In this document: one piece after another, positions 7,994 through 15,669 of the stretch | How positions within the stretch are numbered: the first letter of the stretch is position 1 | Layout: each line of letters starts with the position of its first letter | Source of the DNA: Bacteroides sp. 214 | GTDB taxonomy: Bacteria; Bacteroidota; Bacteroidia; Bacteroidales; Bacteroidaceae | Length of the DNA: 64,000 bases | Direction of reading: 5' to 3' | NCBI RefSeq assembly: GCF_010501015.1 | Contig: NZ_QVML01000009.1 | Location: 1 to 64,000 of the forward strand | The notes under the pieces: model-generated | What the model saw: the letters and a program-made list of their open reading frames with translations, nothing else | What the model was told of the DNA's origin: nothing | Databases searched by the model: none | Made by a program: the position numbers and the translations under genes

Positions 7994-8757
7994 AGAAAGT
8001 AATGTTGTTAGGTATAGCGGTCATCATGATGACTGCATGCCAGAAAGATGAAGAAACCACAACCCCCGACCAACCCTATAACATCACGGCAATCATGCCC
8101 CAAGTTGCAGATACAAGATTATCATACGAAGAAATAGGCGAAGACCCCAAAGGTTTAAAAGTAAGATGGGCGATAAACGATGTAATTGCAGTTGGCAACA
8201 AAACCTGCTTACCTCTGACTGAGGGTAAAATCTCAGAAGACGGAACTGTAGCTACTCTTAGCTTTGCTATTCCACCCGTCGGCACCAATGCTTCTTTTGG
8301 TAAGCATGATAATACTGTAGAACAAATGCTTAGTGTGAACCCATTGAAAAATCTGAGTAAGTATCATGCCATGGTTGGAACATTCAATAGCGAAACTAAA
8401 ACGGTTAAGCTTGAACATACAACTTCTGTTATGCATATCGAACTATCCGGACTGCCGAGTAAGATATACCCTAGTTATTTTACGCTGTCGGACAACGCAA
8501 CTACTTACTATAAAGCCGATGCTGAAAGGCTTAGAGCTACAGAAGAAGGAACACTTGACTTTTACCTTGTTGTAGACCCTCAGGTATTGAACGGTAAAAC
8601 CGAACTTGTGTTCAGTCTTACTTGCTATAATCCTGTTGGTGACCCAGAATTTGTAGATATAAAATACACCGAATACTTCTCCGAAGGTGTTAAAATAGAC
8701 CCGGGAAAAGTGTTGCACTGTAACATCAAGATGTCATATACAGAGTCGGAGGTTTAA
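7990..8757 (+). CDS. Fimbrillin-like lipoprotein
   Basis: The 255-residue protein starts with a lipoprotein signal peptide ending in MMTAC (Cys17), followed by an acidic linker. It then has the pattern of the fimbrillin/Mfa-like superfamily: ADTRLSYEE, LKVRWAINDVIAV and a mature region of beta-sandwich-like strands. In the family, lipidated precursors are exported to the surface and polymerised as pilins or serve as tip and anchor subunits. It overlaps the peptide gene by 4 bases and ends the operon, as a strong terminator follows. No anchor or protease partner is adjacent, so whether it builds a fimbria or is a stand-alone surface protein cannot be told from this window. Confidence 0.75.
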   Translation: MKKVMLLGIAVIMMTACQKDEETTTPDQPYNITAIMPQVADTRLSYEEIGEDPKGLKVRWAINDVIAVGNKTCLPLTEGKISEDGTVATLSFAIPPVGTNASFGKHDNTVEQMLSVNPLKNLSKYHAMVGTFNSETKTVKLEHTTSVMHIELSGLPSKIYPSYFTLSDNATTYYKADAERLRATEEGTLDFYLVVDPQVLNGKTELVFSLTCYNPVGDPEFVDIKYTEYFSEGVKIDPGKVLHCNIKMSYTESEV

Positions 8758-8781
8758 TAAAAATATAGGATAATTATATGT

Positions 8782-8827
8782 AAAAGGAGGTGTGTTTAAT
8801 TGCAGCTTAACACACCTCCTTTTTAAA
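8782..8827 (+). terminator. Intrinsic terminator after the fimbrillin-like gene
   Basis: Perfect 15-bp arms (8782-8796 and 8809-8823; core GGAGGTGTGTT) enclose a 12-base loop, and T's in the right arm form the U-tract. Confidence 0.85.
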
Positions 8828-8964
8828 ACAACTACAACCGAAGTCGCTTCATTCAACAAAAGTACCTTTGTTAGATTGCAGTAATAGTCGTGATAGAGAA
8901 AGGTATCTCCCCTTTGTTCTTAAAAAAGAAACATAAATTTCTTTTTCCCTAACTAATGTTTTCG

Positions 8965-8972
8965 TAATTTTG
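8965..8972 (+). promoter_or_regulatory. Promoter -7 box of ileS
   Basis: TAATTTTG matches TAnnTTTG and sits 38 bases upstream of the ileS ATG. Confidence 0.5.
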
Positions 8973-9009
8973 CACCTTATTTTAAGTAGTATATAAAAGC
9001 AACGAATTT

Positions 9010-12000
9010 ATGAGTAAGAAATTTGCTGAATATTCTCAGTTTGACCTTTCGCAAGTAAACAAAGAAGTACTTAAGAAATGGGATGAAAACAGCGTTTTTG
9101 CTAAAAGCATGACCGAACGCGAAGGATATCCTTCGTTTGTGTTTTACGAAGGTCCTCCTTCCGCCAATGGAATGCCGGGGATTCACCACGTAATAGCACG
9201 TGCGATTAAAGACATTTTCTGTCGCTATAAAACAATGAAGGGATATCAGGTAAAGCGTAAAGCTGGTTGGGATACGCACGGATTGCCGGTAGAACTTAGT
9301 GTGGAAAAAGCTTTAGGAATTACAAAGGAGGATATTGGCAAAAAGATTTCTGTTGCCGATTACAATGCAGCGTGTCGCAAAGATGTAATGAAGTACACCA
9401 AAGAGTGGGAGGATTTAACCCATCAAATGGGATATTGGGTAGACATGAGCGACCCTTACATTACATATGACAATCGCTATATTGAAACCCTATGGTGGTT
9501 ACTCAAACAATTGTATAAAAAAGATTTGCTATACAAAGGGTACACTATTCAGCCATATTCGCCGGCTGCCGGAACAGGTTTAAGCTCGCACGAATTGAAT
9601 CAGCCGGGTACATACCGAGATGTAAAAGACACTACTGTTACCGCACAATTCCGCATAAAGAACCCTAAGCCTGAAATGACAGCATGGGGAGAAGCGTTCT
9701 TCTTGGCGTGGACAACCACACCATGGACACTTCCTTCGAATACAGCGCTTTGTGTAGGTCCTAAAATAGACTATGTTGCCGTACAAAGTTATAATGCTTA
9801 TACCGGTAAACCGATAACCGTAGTACTTGCCAAAGCTTTGGTGAGCGCACAATTTAATCCTAAAGCTGCCGACTTGGCATTGGAGGATTATAAACAGGGT
9901 GACAAATTAATTCCATATAAAGTAATAGCCGAATATAAAGGAAGCGACTTACTGGGTATGGAGTACGAACAGTTAATCCCATGGGTGTATCCGGGCAATG
10001 GCGCATTCCGTGTGATACCGGGCGACTATGTAACCACTGAAGATGGTACTGGTATTGTTCACATAGCACCAACTTTTGGTGCGGACGACGCGCAAGTGGC
10101 AAAGGCTGCCGGTGTGCCTCCGTTGCAGCTGTTAAGTAATAAAGGTGAATTGCGGCCAATGGTTGATTTGACCGGAAAATTCTACACACTCGACGAATTG
10201 GATGAAGAGTTTATCAAAGAACGTGTAAACGTTGATTTGTATAAAGAATATGCCGGTCGTTTCGTGAAGAATGCCTATGATTCAAACTTAACGGAAGCTG
10301 ACGAAACCCTCGATGTGGCCATTTGTATGATGCTGAAAGCCAACAATCAAGCTTTCCGCATAGAAAAACATGTGCACAACTATCCACACTGTTGGCGTAC
10401 TGACAAGCCGGTATTGTACTATCCATTGGATAGCTGGTTTATCCGTTCTACTGCTTGTAAAGAGCGCATGATGGAACTGAATAAAGAAATTTACTGGAAA
10501 CCAGAAGCAACCGGAACAGGACGTTTCGGAAAATGGTTGGAAAACCTGAACGATTGGAACCTTAGCCGTTCGCGCTATTGGGGAACTCCGCTGCCGATAT
10601 GGCGCACCGAAGATAAGAGCGAAGAGATTTGCATCGAATCGGTAGAAGAACTATACAACGAAATAGAAAAATCAGTTGCTGCAGGCTTTATGGCTTCCAA
10701 TCCTTACAAGGATAAAGGATTTGTGCCGGGCGTGTATAACGAAGAAAACTACAATAAGATAGACTTGCACCGTCCTTATGTGGATGATATTATCCTTGTT
10801 TCGGCAAATGGGCAAGCTATGAAACGTGAAGCAGACCTTATTGACGTATGGTTTGACTCGGGTGCTATGCCATATGCACAAGTACATTATCCTTTTGAGA
10901 ACAAAGAATTGGTAGATAAAGGAACTGTATTTCCTGCCGATTTTATAGCCGAAGGTGTAGACCAAACGCGTGGATGGTTCTTTACATTGCATGCAATTGC
11001 CACGATGGTATTTGACACAAAATCATTTAAGGCAGTTATATCCAATGGGTTGGTACTCGACAAGAATGGTAATAAAATGTCAAAACGTTTGGGTAATGCA
11101 GTTGATCCTTTTACAACCATAGAGAAGTATGGCTCAGACCCTGTTCGTTGGTATATGATAACCAATTCTTCGCCATGGGATAACCTTAAATTTGACATTG
11201 AAGGAGTAGAAGAGGTACGTAGGAAGTTTTTCGGAACTTTGTATAATACTTACTCTTTCTTTGCTCTTTATGCCAATGTAGATGGTTTTGATGGTTCGCA
11301 AACTGAAGTGAATATAAAAGAACGTCCTGAGGTTGACCGTTGGATTATTTCGTTGCTCAATTCGTTGACAAAAGAGGTTGATGCTTGCTACGCCGATTAT
11401 GAACCAACTAAAGCAGGTCGTTTGATTTCTGATTTTGTAAACGACAACCTCTCTAACTGGTATGTGCGCCTGAATCGCAAACGTTTCTGGGGTGGTGAGT
11501 TTACGCAAGATAAACTTTCAGCGTATCAAACGCTTTATACTTGTCTGGAGACTGTTGCCAAATTGATGGCACCTATCGCTCCATTCTATGCGGATCGTCT
11601 TTACACTGATTTACTCAGCGTAACAAGTAAAGAAGAAGTATCTTCAGTTCATCTTGTTAATTTCCCCGAATGGAAAAATGAATTGATAGATAGTGAGTTG
11701 GAAATCCGTATGCAAATGGCTCAGGATATAACTTCGATGGTGTTAGCACTCCGTCGCAAAGTTAACATCAAGGTTCGTCAGCCACTACAACGTATCATGA
11801 TTCCAGTGATTAATAAGGAGCAAAGAGAGCATATCGAAGCGATAAAATCACTGGTGATGAACGAAGTAAACGTGAAGGAGGTTGATTTTGTTACTGAATC
11901 CGAGAGCGTTTTGGTTAAGAAAGTAAAGTGCGATTTCAAGAAACTAGGACCTAAGTTTGGTAAGCAAATGAAAGCTGTAGCAGCATTTGTAGCCGAAATG

Positions 12001-12432
12001 TCGCAGGAAGCTATTGCCGAACTGGAGAAAAACGGTAAATATCCTTTGAATATAGAAGGACAGGAAATGGTGCTTGAAGTAGCTGATGTTGAAATAATTA
12101 ATGAGGACATTCCAGGGTGGCTGGTTGCTAACGAAGGCAAGCTTACTGTGGCGCTCGAAGTTAATATTACTGAAGAGCTTCGTAGAGAGGGTATTGCGCG
12201 CGAGTTGGTAAATCGTATCCAAAACTTACGTAAGTCTAGTGGATTGGAAATAACTGACAAAATAGCAATCACCGTTTCTAAAAATCCTATAACAGATGAT
12301 GCGGTAAATGAATATAATAATTATATTTGCAACCAAGTATTGGGACTGAGTCTTCAATTAGTTGACAACCAAGAGGGCGTTGAATTAAACTTCGATGACT
12401 ATACTTTATTTGTCACAATAGGCAAACAATAA
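9010..12432 (+). CDS. ileS: Isoleucyl-tRNA synthetase, type 2 (eukaryote-like)
   Basis: Class I synthetase of 1140 residues that attaches isoleucine to tRNA-Ile. The HIGH-like motif is GIHH at 57-60 and the KMSKS-like motif is KMSKR at 689-693; the CP1 editing domain lies between them (TTTPWTLPSN with the downstream GIVHIAPTFGADD). KMSKR and the long C-terminal region point to the eukaryote-like type 2 enzymes, which are often intrinsically tolerant of mupirocin; that is knowledge of the class, not shown here. A dksA-like gene follows after 25 bases, and ileS, dksA-like, lspA and DUF4296 form a neighbourhood common in Bacteroidales. Confidence 0.97.
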   Translation: MSKKFAEYSQFDLSQVNKEVLKKWDENSVFAKSMTEREGYPSFVFYEGPPSANGMPGIHHVIARAIKDIFCRYKTMKGYQVKRKAGWDTHGLPVELSVEKALGITKEDIGKKISVADYNAACRKDVMKYTKEWEDLTHQMGYWVDMSDPYITYDNRYIETLWWLLKQLYKKDLLYKGYTIQPYSPAAGTGLSSHELNQPGTYRDVKDTTVTAQFRIKNPKPEMTAWGEAFFLAWTTTPWTLPSNTALCVGPKIDYVAVQSYNAYTGKPITVVLAKALVSAQFNPKAADLALEDYKQGDKLIPYKVIAEYKGSDLLGMEYEQLIPWVYPGNGAFRVIPGDYVTTEDGTGIVHIAPTFGADDAQVAKAAGVPPLQLLSNKGELRPMVDLTGKFYTLDELDEEFIKERVNVDLYKEYAGRFVKNAYDSNLTEADETLDVAICMMLKANNQAFRIEKHVHNYPHCWRTDKPVLYYPLDSWFIRSTACKERMMELNKEIYWKPEATGTGRFGKWLENLNDWNLSRSRYWGTPLPIWRTEDKSEEICIESVEELYNEIEKSVAAGFMASNPYKDKGFVPGVYNEENYNKIDLHRPYVDDIILVSANGQAMKREADLIDVWFDSGAMPYAQVHYPFENKELVDKGTVFPADFIAEGVDQTRGWFFTLHAIATMVFDTKSFKAVISNGLVLDKNGNKMSKRLGNAVDPFTTIEKYGSDPVRWYMITNSSPWDNLKFDIEGVEEVRRKFFGTLYNTYSFFALYANVDGFDGSQTEVNIKERPEVDRWIISLLNSLTKEVDACYADYEPTKAGRLISDFVNDNLSNWYVRLNRKRFWGGEFTQDKLSAYQTLYTCLETVAKLMAPIAPFYADRLYTDLLSVTSKEEVSSVHLVNFPEWKNELIDSELEIRMQMAQDITSMVLALRRKVNIKVRQPLQRIMIPVINKEQREHIEAIKSLVMNEVNVKEVDFVTESESVLVKKVKCDFKKLGPKFGKQMKAVAAFVAEMSQEAIAELEKNGKYPLNIEGQEMVLEVADVEIINEDIPGWLVANEGKLTVALEVNITEELRREGIARELVNRIQNLRKSSGLEITDKIAITVSKNPITDDAVNEYNNYICNQVLGLSLQLVDNQEGVELNFDDYTLFVTIGKQ

Positions 12433-12457
12433 AAACAATCTTTATACCTTAGAAGTT

Positions 12458-12838
12458 ATGGCAGAAAAAACAAGATATTCAGATGCTGAATTAGAAGAGT
12501 TTCGTGCAATTATCAATGAGAAACTGGAATTGGCACAACGCGATTATGATCAGCTGAAACGCAGCATAATGAATCTGGATAGTAATAATACAGATGATAC
12601 TTCGCCTACATACAAAGTGTTGGAGGAAGGTGCGAGTACCTTATCTAAAGAAGAAACAACACGTTTGGCACAACGCCAACTTAAGTTTATTCAAGGATTA
12701 CAAGGTGCATTGGTTCGTATTGAGAACAAAACGTATGGAATCTGTCGTGAAACAGGTAAATTGATTCCGGCCGAACGCTTACGTGCTGTACCTCATGCTA
12801 CATTGAGTATTGAAGCTAAAAATGAAGGAAAGAAATAA
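12458..12838 (+). CDS. DksA/TraR-family protein with degenerate zinc finger
   Basis: The 126-residue protein resembles DksA/TraR proteins, which bind RNA polymerase through its secondary channel and modulate transcription. The N-terminal two thirds is a helical, coiled-coil-like segment and the C-terminus has the DksA finger fold sequence (YGICRETGKLIPAERLRAVP). Only one cysteine remains (in GIC), so the classical C4 zinc site is lost; this reduced form seems usual in Bacteroidetes. It follows ileS after 25 bases and is probably co-transcribed. The role in stringent response is inferred from the family. Confidence 0.85.
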   Translation: MAEKTRYSDAELEEFRAIINEKLELAQRDYDQLKRSIMNLDSNNTDDTSPTYKVLEEGASTLSKEETTRLAQRQLKFIQGLQGALVRIENKTYGICRETGKLIPAERLRAVPHATLSIEAKNEGKK

Positions 12839-12859
12839 TTAGTTATAAAGATAAAAGAT

Positions 12860-12900
12860 AAAGGTTGATGGTACTTACTCAGTACCTTCAACCTTTGCTT
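12860..12900 (+). terminator. Hairpin after the dksA-like gene
   Basis: Arms of 16 bases (12860-12875 and 12881-12896) pair with one T-T mismatch around a TACTC loop. The T-run is interrupted (TTTGCTTTT), so it may be a partial terminator, lowering rather than stopping expression of lspA. Confidence 0.55.
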
Positions 12901-12912
12901 TTAATATGAAGA

Positions 12913-13557
12913 ATGATGAGAATATCCAAAGGACACATATCCGTTTTAATTATTGTACTATCGCTACTAATTGATCAGGTTATTAAGATTGCCGTTAAGT
13001 TGAATATGTATTGGCATGAAAGCATACATGTAACCGATTGGTGCTATATCTTTTTTACAGAAAACCCGGGTATGGCGTTTGGTATGGAGATATTCGATAA
13101 ACTCTTTCTTACATTATTTCGTATAGTAGTTGTTACGGCAGGATGCTGGTATTTGCATAAAATAGTCAAAGAAAAGCTTAAGATGGGATATATCATCTGT
13201 GTTTCGCTTATTATTGCGGGTGCATTTGGTAATATTATAGATAGCGTGTTCTATGGTGTTATTTTTAGCGAAAGTACCAATACTGCTATTGCTACTTTTA
13301 TGCCAGAGGGCGGGGGATATGCTCCCTGGTTTCATGGTAAGGTGGTAGATATGTTTCACTTTCCTATTATTGACACTTACTGGCCAGATTGGATGCCATT
13401 TGTTGGAGGTAAGAACTTCGTGTTCTTTAGTCCAATTTTTAATTTTGCAGATGCCTGCATTAGTTGTGGTATGATTGCTCTTATTATTTTCTATGGAAAA
13501 TATTTCTCTGAAATGTATTCGGATAAAAAGAAACATAATGAAGAAACCGCAGACTAA
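12913..13557 (+). CDS. lspA: Lipoprotein signal peptidase (signal peptidase II)
   Basis: Inner-membrane aspartyl protease that removes signal peptides from prolipoproteins. The 214-residue protein has four hydrophobic segments and the two family Asp motifs: GAFGNIIDSVFYG and VVDMFHFP, with the catalytic aspartates in NIIDS and VVDMF. An NPGMAFG segment near residue 52 matches the conserved N-x-G-x-AFG region. It is longer than the 160-170 residues of proteobacterial enzymes, because of an insertion between the two Asp motifs, as is usual in Bacteroidetes. It overlaps the DUF4296 lipoprotein gene by 20 bases. Many lipoproteins in this window would be its substrates. Confidence 0.95.
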   Translation: MMRISKGHISVLIIVLSLLIDQVIKIAVKLNMYWHESIHVTDWCYIFFTENPGMAFGMEIFDKLFLTLFRIVVVTAGCWYLHKIVKEKLKMGYIICVSLIIAGAFGNIIDSVFYGVIFSESTNTAIATFMPEGGGYAPWFHGKVVDMFHFPIIDTYWPDWMPFVGGKNFVFFSPIFNFADACISCGMIALIIFYGKYFSEMYSDKKKHNEETAD

Positions 13558-14485
13558 ATATTTGCCTATTTTCTTTTTATTCCTCTTTACGCTGACCGCT
13601 TGTAAGGTGCAGCGTCCTCGTGCTGTTTTATCTGAAAGTAAAATGGAAGAGGTGCTTTATGACTATCATATGGCCAAATCCATGAGTGATAATTTGATGT
13701 ACAACGAGAACTACAAAAAGAAATTGTATATTGAGTTTGTCTTCAAAAAGCATGGAATAACCGAGGCGAAATTTGACTCTTCGTTGGTTTGGTACACACG
13801 TAACCCTGAAATCTTCGGTACATTATATGCAAAAGTAACCACTCGTCTAAAAGCAGAACAAGAAAATGTTAATAACTTGATTGCTATTAGAGACAATAAG
13901 CCTAAAGAAACAATGCCGGGCGATAGCATTGACATGTGGATTTGGGAGAAGTTATATCGATTGTCGGGAGATCCGTTGGCGAACAAACTTACTTTTACAC
14001 TCTCTTCGGATACCAATTTTTATGCGCGCGATACACTTGTATGGAGCGTAAACCATACATTTATAAATGTTCTGGATAGCTTGGAATATGCTATTATGGC
14101 AATGACTGTACAATATAAGGATAGTTTGGTGAGTGAGGTGAGGAGAGTGGTAGATTCTGGTAGACAAACTATTGTGTTACAATCAGATACATTTGGGAAT
14201 ATTAAAGAGGTAAATGGTTTTGTTTATTATCCCCGTGGAAAGAAACCAAATGTTCTATTATTAAGTGATATCTCTTTGTATCGCTACCATTCTACTGATT
14301 CGCTAACCTTTGAAAGGAACGATTCCATCGCTCCGGAAAAGCAGAAAGAGGAACCAATGATGACAATTGAGGAAGAGGTTAAGCCAGTTGAGTTAAAAGA
14401 ACAGCTTCCACAACAACGCCTTGAGAGACCGCGCCCTAACCCGAACTTGAGAGCAGCTCCCGAAGAAAAAAATCTAAAAGAATAA
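13538..14485 (+). CDS. DUF4296 lipoprotein
   Basis: The start is the ATG at 13538, inside the end of lspA, because a lipoprotein signal peptide begins there (MKKPQTKY, hydrophobic stretch, LTAC with Cys22). The 315-residue product contains a DUF4296-type N-terminal region (EVLYDYHMAKSM, KHGITEAKFDSSLVWY) and a low-complexity Pro/Glu/Arg tail. The function is unknown. The 20-base overlap with lspA and the conserved order lspA-DUF4296 in Bacteroidales suggest translational coupling and a link to the cell envelope. Confidence 0.85.
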   Translation: MKKPQTKYLPIFFLFLFTLTACKVQRPRAVLSESKMEEVLYDYHMAKSMSDNLMYNENYKKKLYIEFVFKKHGITEAKFDSSLVWYTRNPEIFGTLYAKVTTRLKAEQENVNNLIAIRDNKPKETMPGDSIDMWIWEKLYRLSGDPLANKLTFTLSSDTNFYARDTLVWSVNHTFINVLDSLEYAIMAMTVQYKDSLVSEVRRVVDSGRQTIVLQSDTFGNIKEVNGFVYYPRGKKPNVLLLSDISLYRYHSTDSLTFERNDSIAPEKQKEEPMMTIEEEVKPVELKEQLPQQRLERPRPNPNLRAAPEEKNLKE

Positions 14486-14486
14486 A

Positions 14487-14795
14487 ATGAAGCGTTTTGC
14501 TGCTAACTATGTTTACGTGTCGCAGTTGGCTCTTCTTAAACAATATGTTGTAGAGATTAATGAAGAAGGGCTGGTTATTAATCTTTTCCCTTTGACGGAG
14601 GAGCTCCATTCTGTTAGCTGGTTACCCGGATTGCTTGTGTTGCACAAAGGAGAATTCTCTCCTGTTGATATAAATAGCATTCGCAAATTTGTTCATGCAA
14701 AGTCTCTTTCCCCAGAAATGCTTCACACAATAACCTCTTCCGAATATCAACTTACACAAGTACCTGCATTTGATTTTAGTACTCTCTTCTCCTGA
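14487..14795 (+). CDS. Conserved-looking small hypothetical protein
   Basis: The 102-residue product starts one base after the DUF4296 stop, so it is very probably the last gene of the ileS-lspA run. It has no signal peptide or membrane segment and is rich in hydrophobic strands, with a mixed alpha/beta look. I do not recognise a family. Its last 20 bases overlap the 3' end of the convergent TrmH-type gene, leaving no room for a terminator. Confidence 0.65.
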   Translation: MKRFAANYVYVSQLALLKQYVVEINEEGLVINLFPLTEELHSVSWLPGLLVLHKGEFSPVDINSIRKFVHAKSLSPEMLHTITSSEYQLTQVPAFDFSTLFS

Positions 14796-15528
14796 ATTCT
14801 GCGCAAACAATTGCGGTTGCTGTAGCTACGTTCAGCGATTCGGTACTTGGCTTCTCGGGAGGATAATTGGGGATGTAGAGTTTGTTCGTTACAATTTCTT
14901 CCAAATCCTTAGATATTCCATTTCCTTCGTTTCCCATGATAATAAGTCCGTTGTTGCTAAGACTCTCTGTGTACATATTTTTCCCGTTAAGGAAGGTGCC
15001 GTATACAGGGATATCGCCTAAAGATTGGATAAACTCTTTTAGTGGCAGATAGTGCATTTTTACACGGGCTATTCCACCCATTGTTGCCTGTATGCTTTTG
15101 GGATTGTATACATCTGTAGTATTGAGGGAGCAAAAAATATGCTCAATGCCAAACCAATCTGCCAACCTAATAATTGTTCCCAGGTTACCCGGATCTTGGA
15201 TATCATCGAGTACCAGAGAGAGGGAGTTGCGAATGCTCTCTTTATCTATCGTATACTCAGGTTGCTTAAACACGGCTAGAACTTGTTGTGGCGTTTTGAG
15301 CAAACTCGCTTTAGTGAGTTCTTCTTGCGTAACTTCCACTATTTCGTCTGCTTGAATAGCATGAGAGTGAAGCCACTCTTTCGTAGCGGCAAGAAACAGG
15401 CAATGAAAGTTCTCTTGTAGCTCTTCAATCAGTTTAGGCCCTTCGGCAAGGAAGACTTTTTCTTCTTTCCGGTTCTTTTTCAGTTCGAGTGAACGGAGAT
15501 ACTTTATTTTGTTCTTACTGAGTGACAT
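14776..15528 (-). CDS. TrmH/SpoU-family RNA 2'-O-methyltransferase
   Basis: The 250-residue protein is a SPOUT-class methyltransferase that probably methylates a ribose in rRNA or tRNA. The N-terminal substrate-binding domain (KNRKEEKVFLAEGPKLIEE) is followed by the SPOUT knot with the family motifs LVLDDIQDPGNLGTIIR, IIMGNEGNGIS and LYIPNYPPEKPSTESLNVATA; the last contains the SLNV-type S-adenosylmethionine loop. The target nucleotide cannot be deduced. It is convergent with the small hypothetical gene and divergent from tamL. Confidence 0.92.
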   Translation of the reverse strand: MSLSKNKIKYLRSLELKKNRKEEKVFLAEGPKLIEELQENFHCLFLAATKEWLHSHAIQADEIVEVTQEELTKASLLKTPQQVLAVFKQPEYTIDKESIRNSLSLVLDDIQDPGNLGTIIRLADWFGIEHIFCSLNTTDVYNPKSIQATMGGIARVKMHYLPLKEFIQSLGDIPVYGTFLNGKNMYTESLSNNGLIIMGNEGNGISKDLEEIVTNKLYIPNYPPEKPSTESLNVATATAIVCAEFRRREY

Positions 15529-15626
15529 GGAATAAAATTCTAATTATTTCAGGAACAAAACTATAAAGATATTCTTAAATATGCCCCCTTCCATCGTTTT
15601 TATTTCCTTAACGCAAAAAATAAACT

Positions 15627-15634
15627 TATATTTG
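15627..15634 (+). promoter_or_regulatory. Promoter -7 box of tamL
   Basis: TATATTTG matches the consensus and lies 36 bases before the tamL ATG, in the divergent gap with the methyltransferase gene. Confidence 0.55.
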
Positions 15635-15669
15635 TATGCAGATTAATCATACTATCTTTAGGCTCGAGA

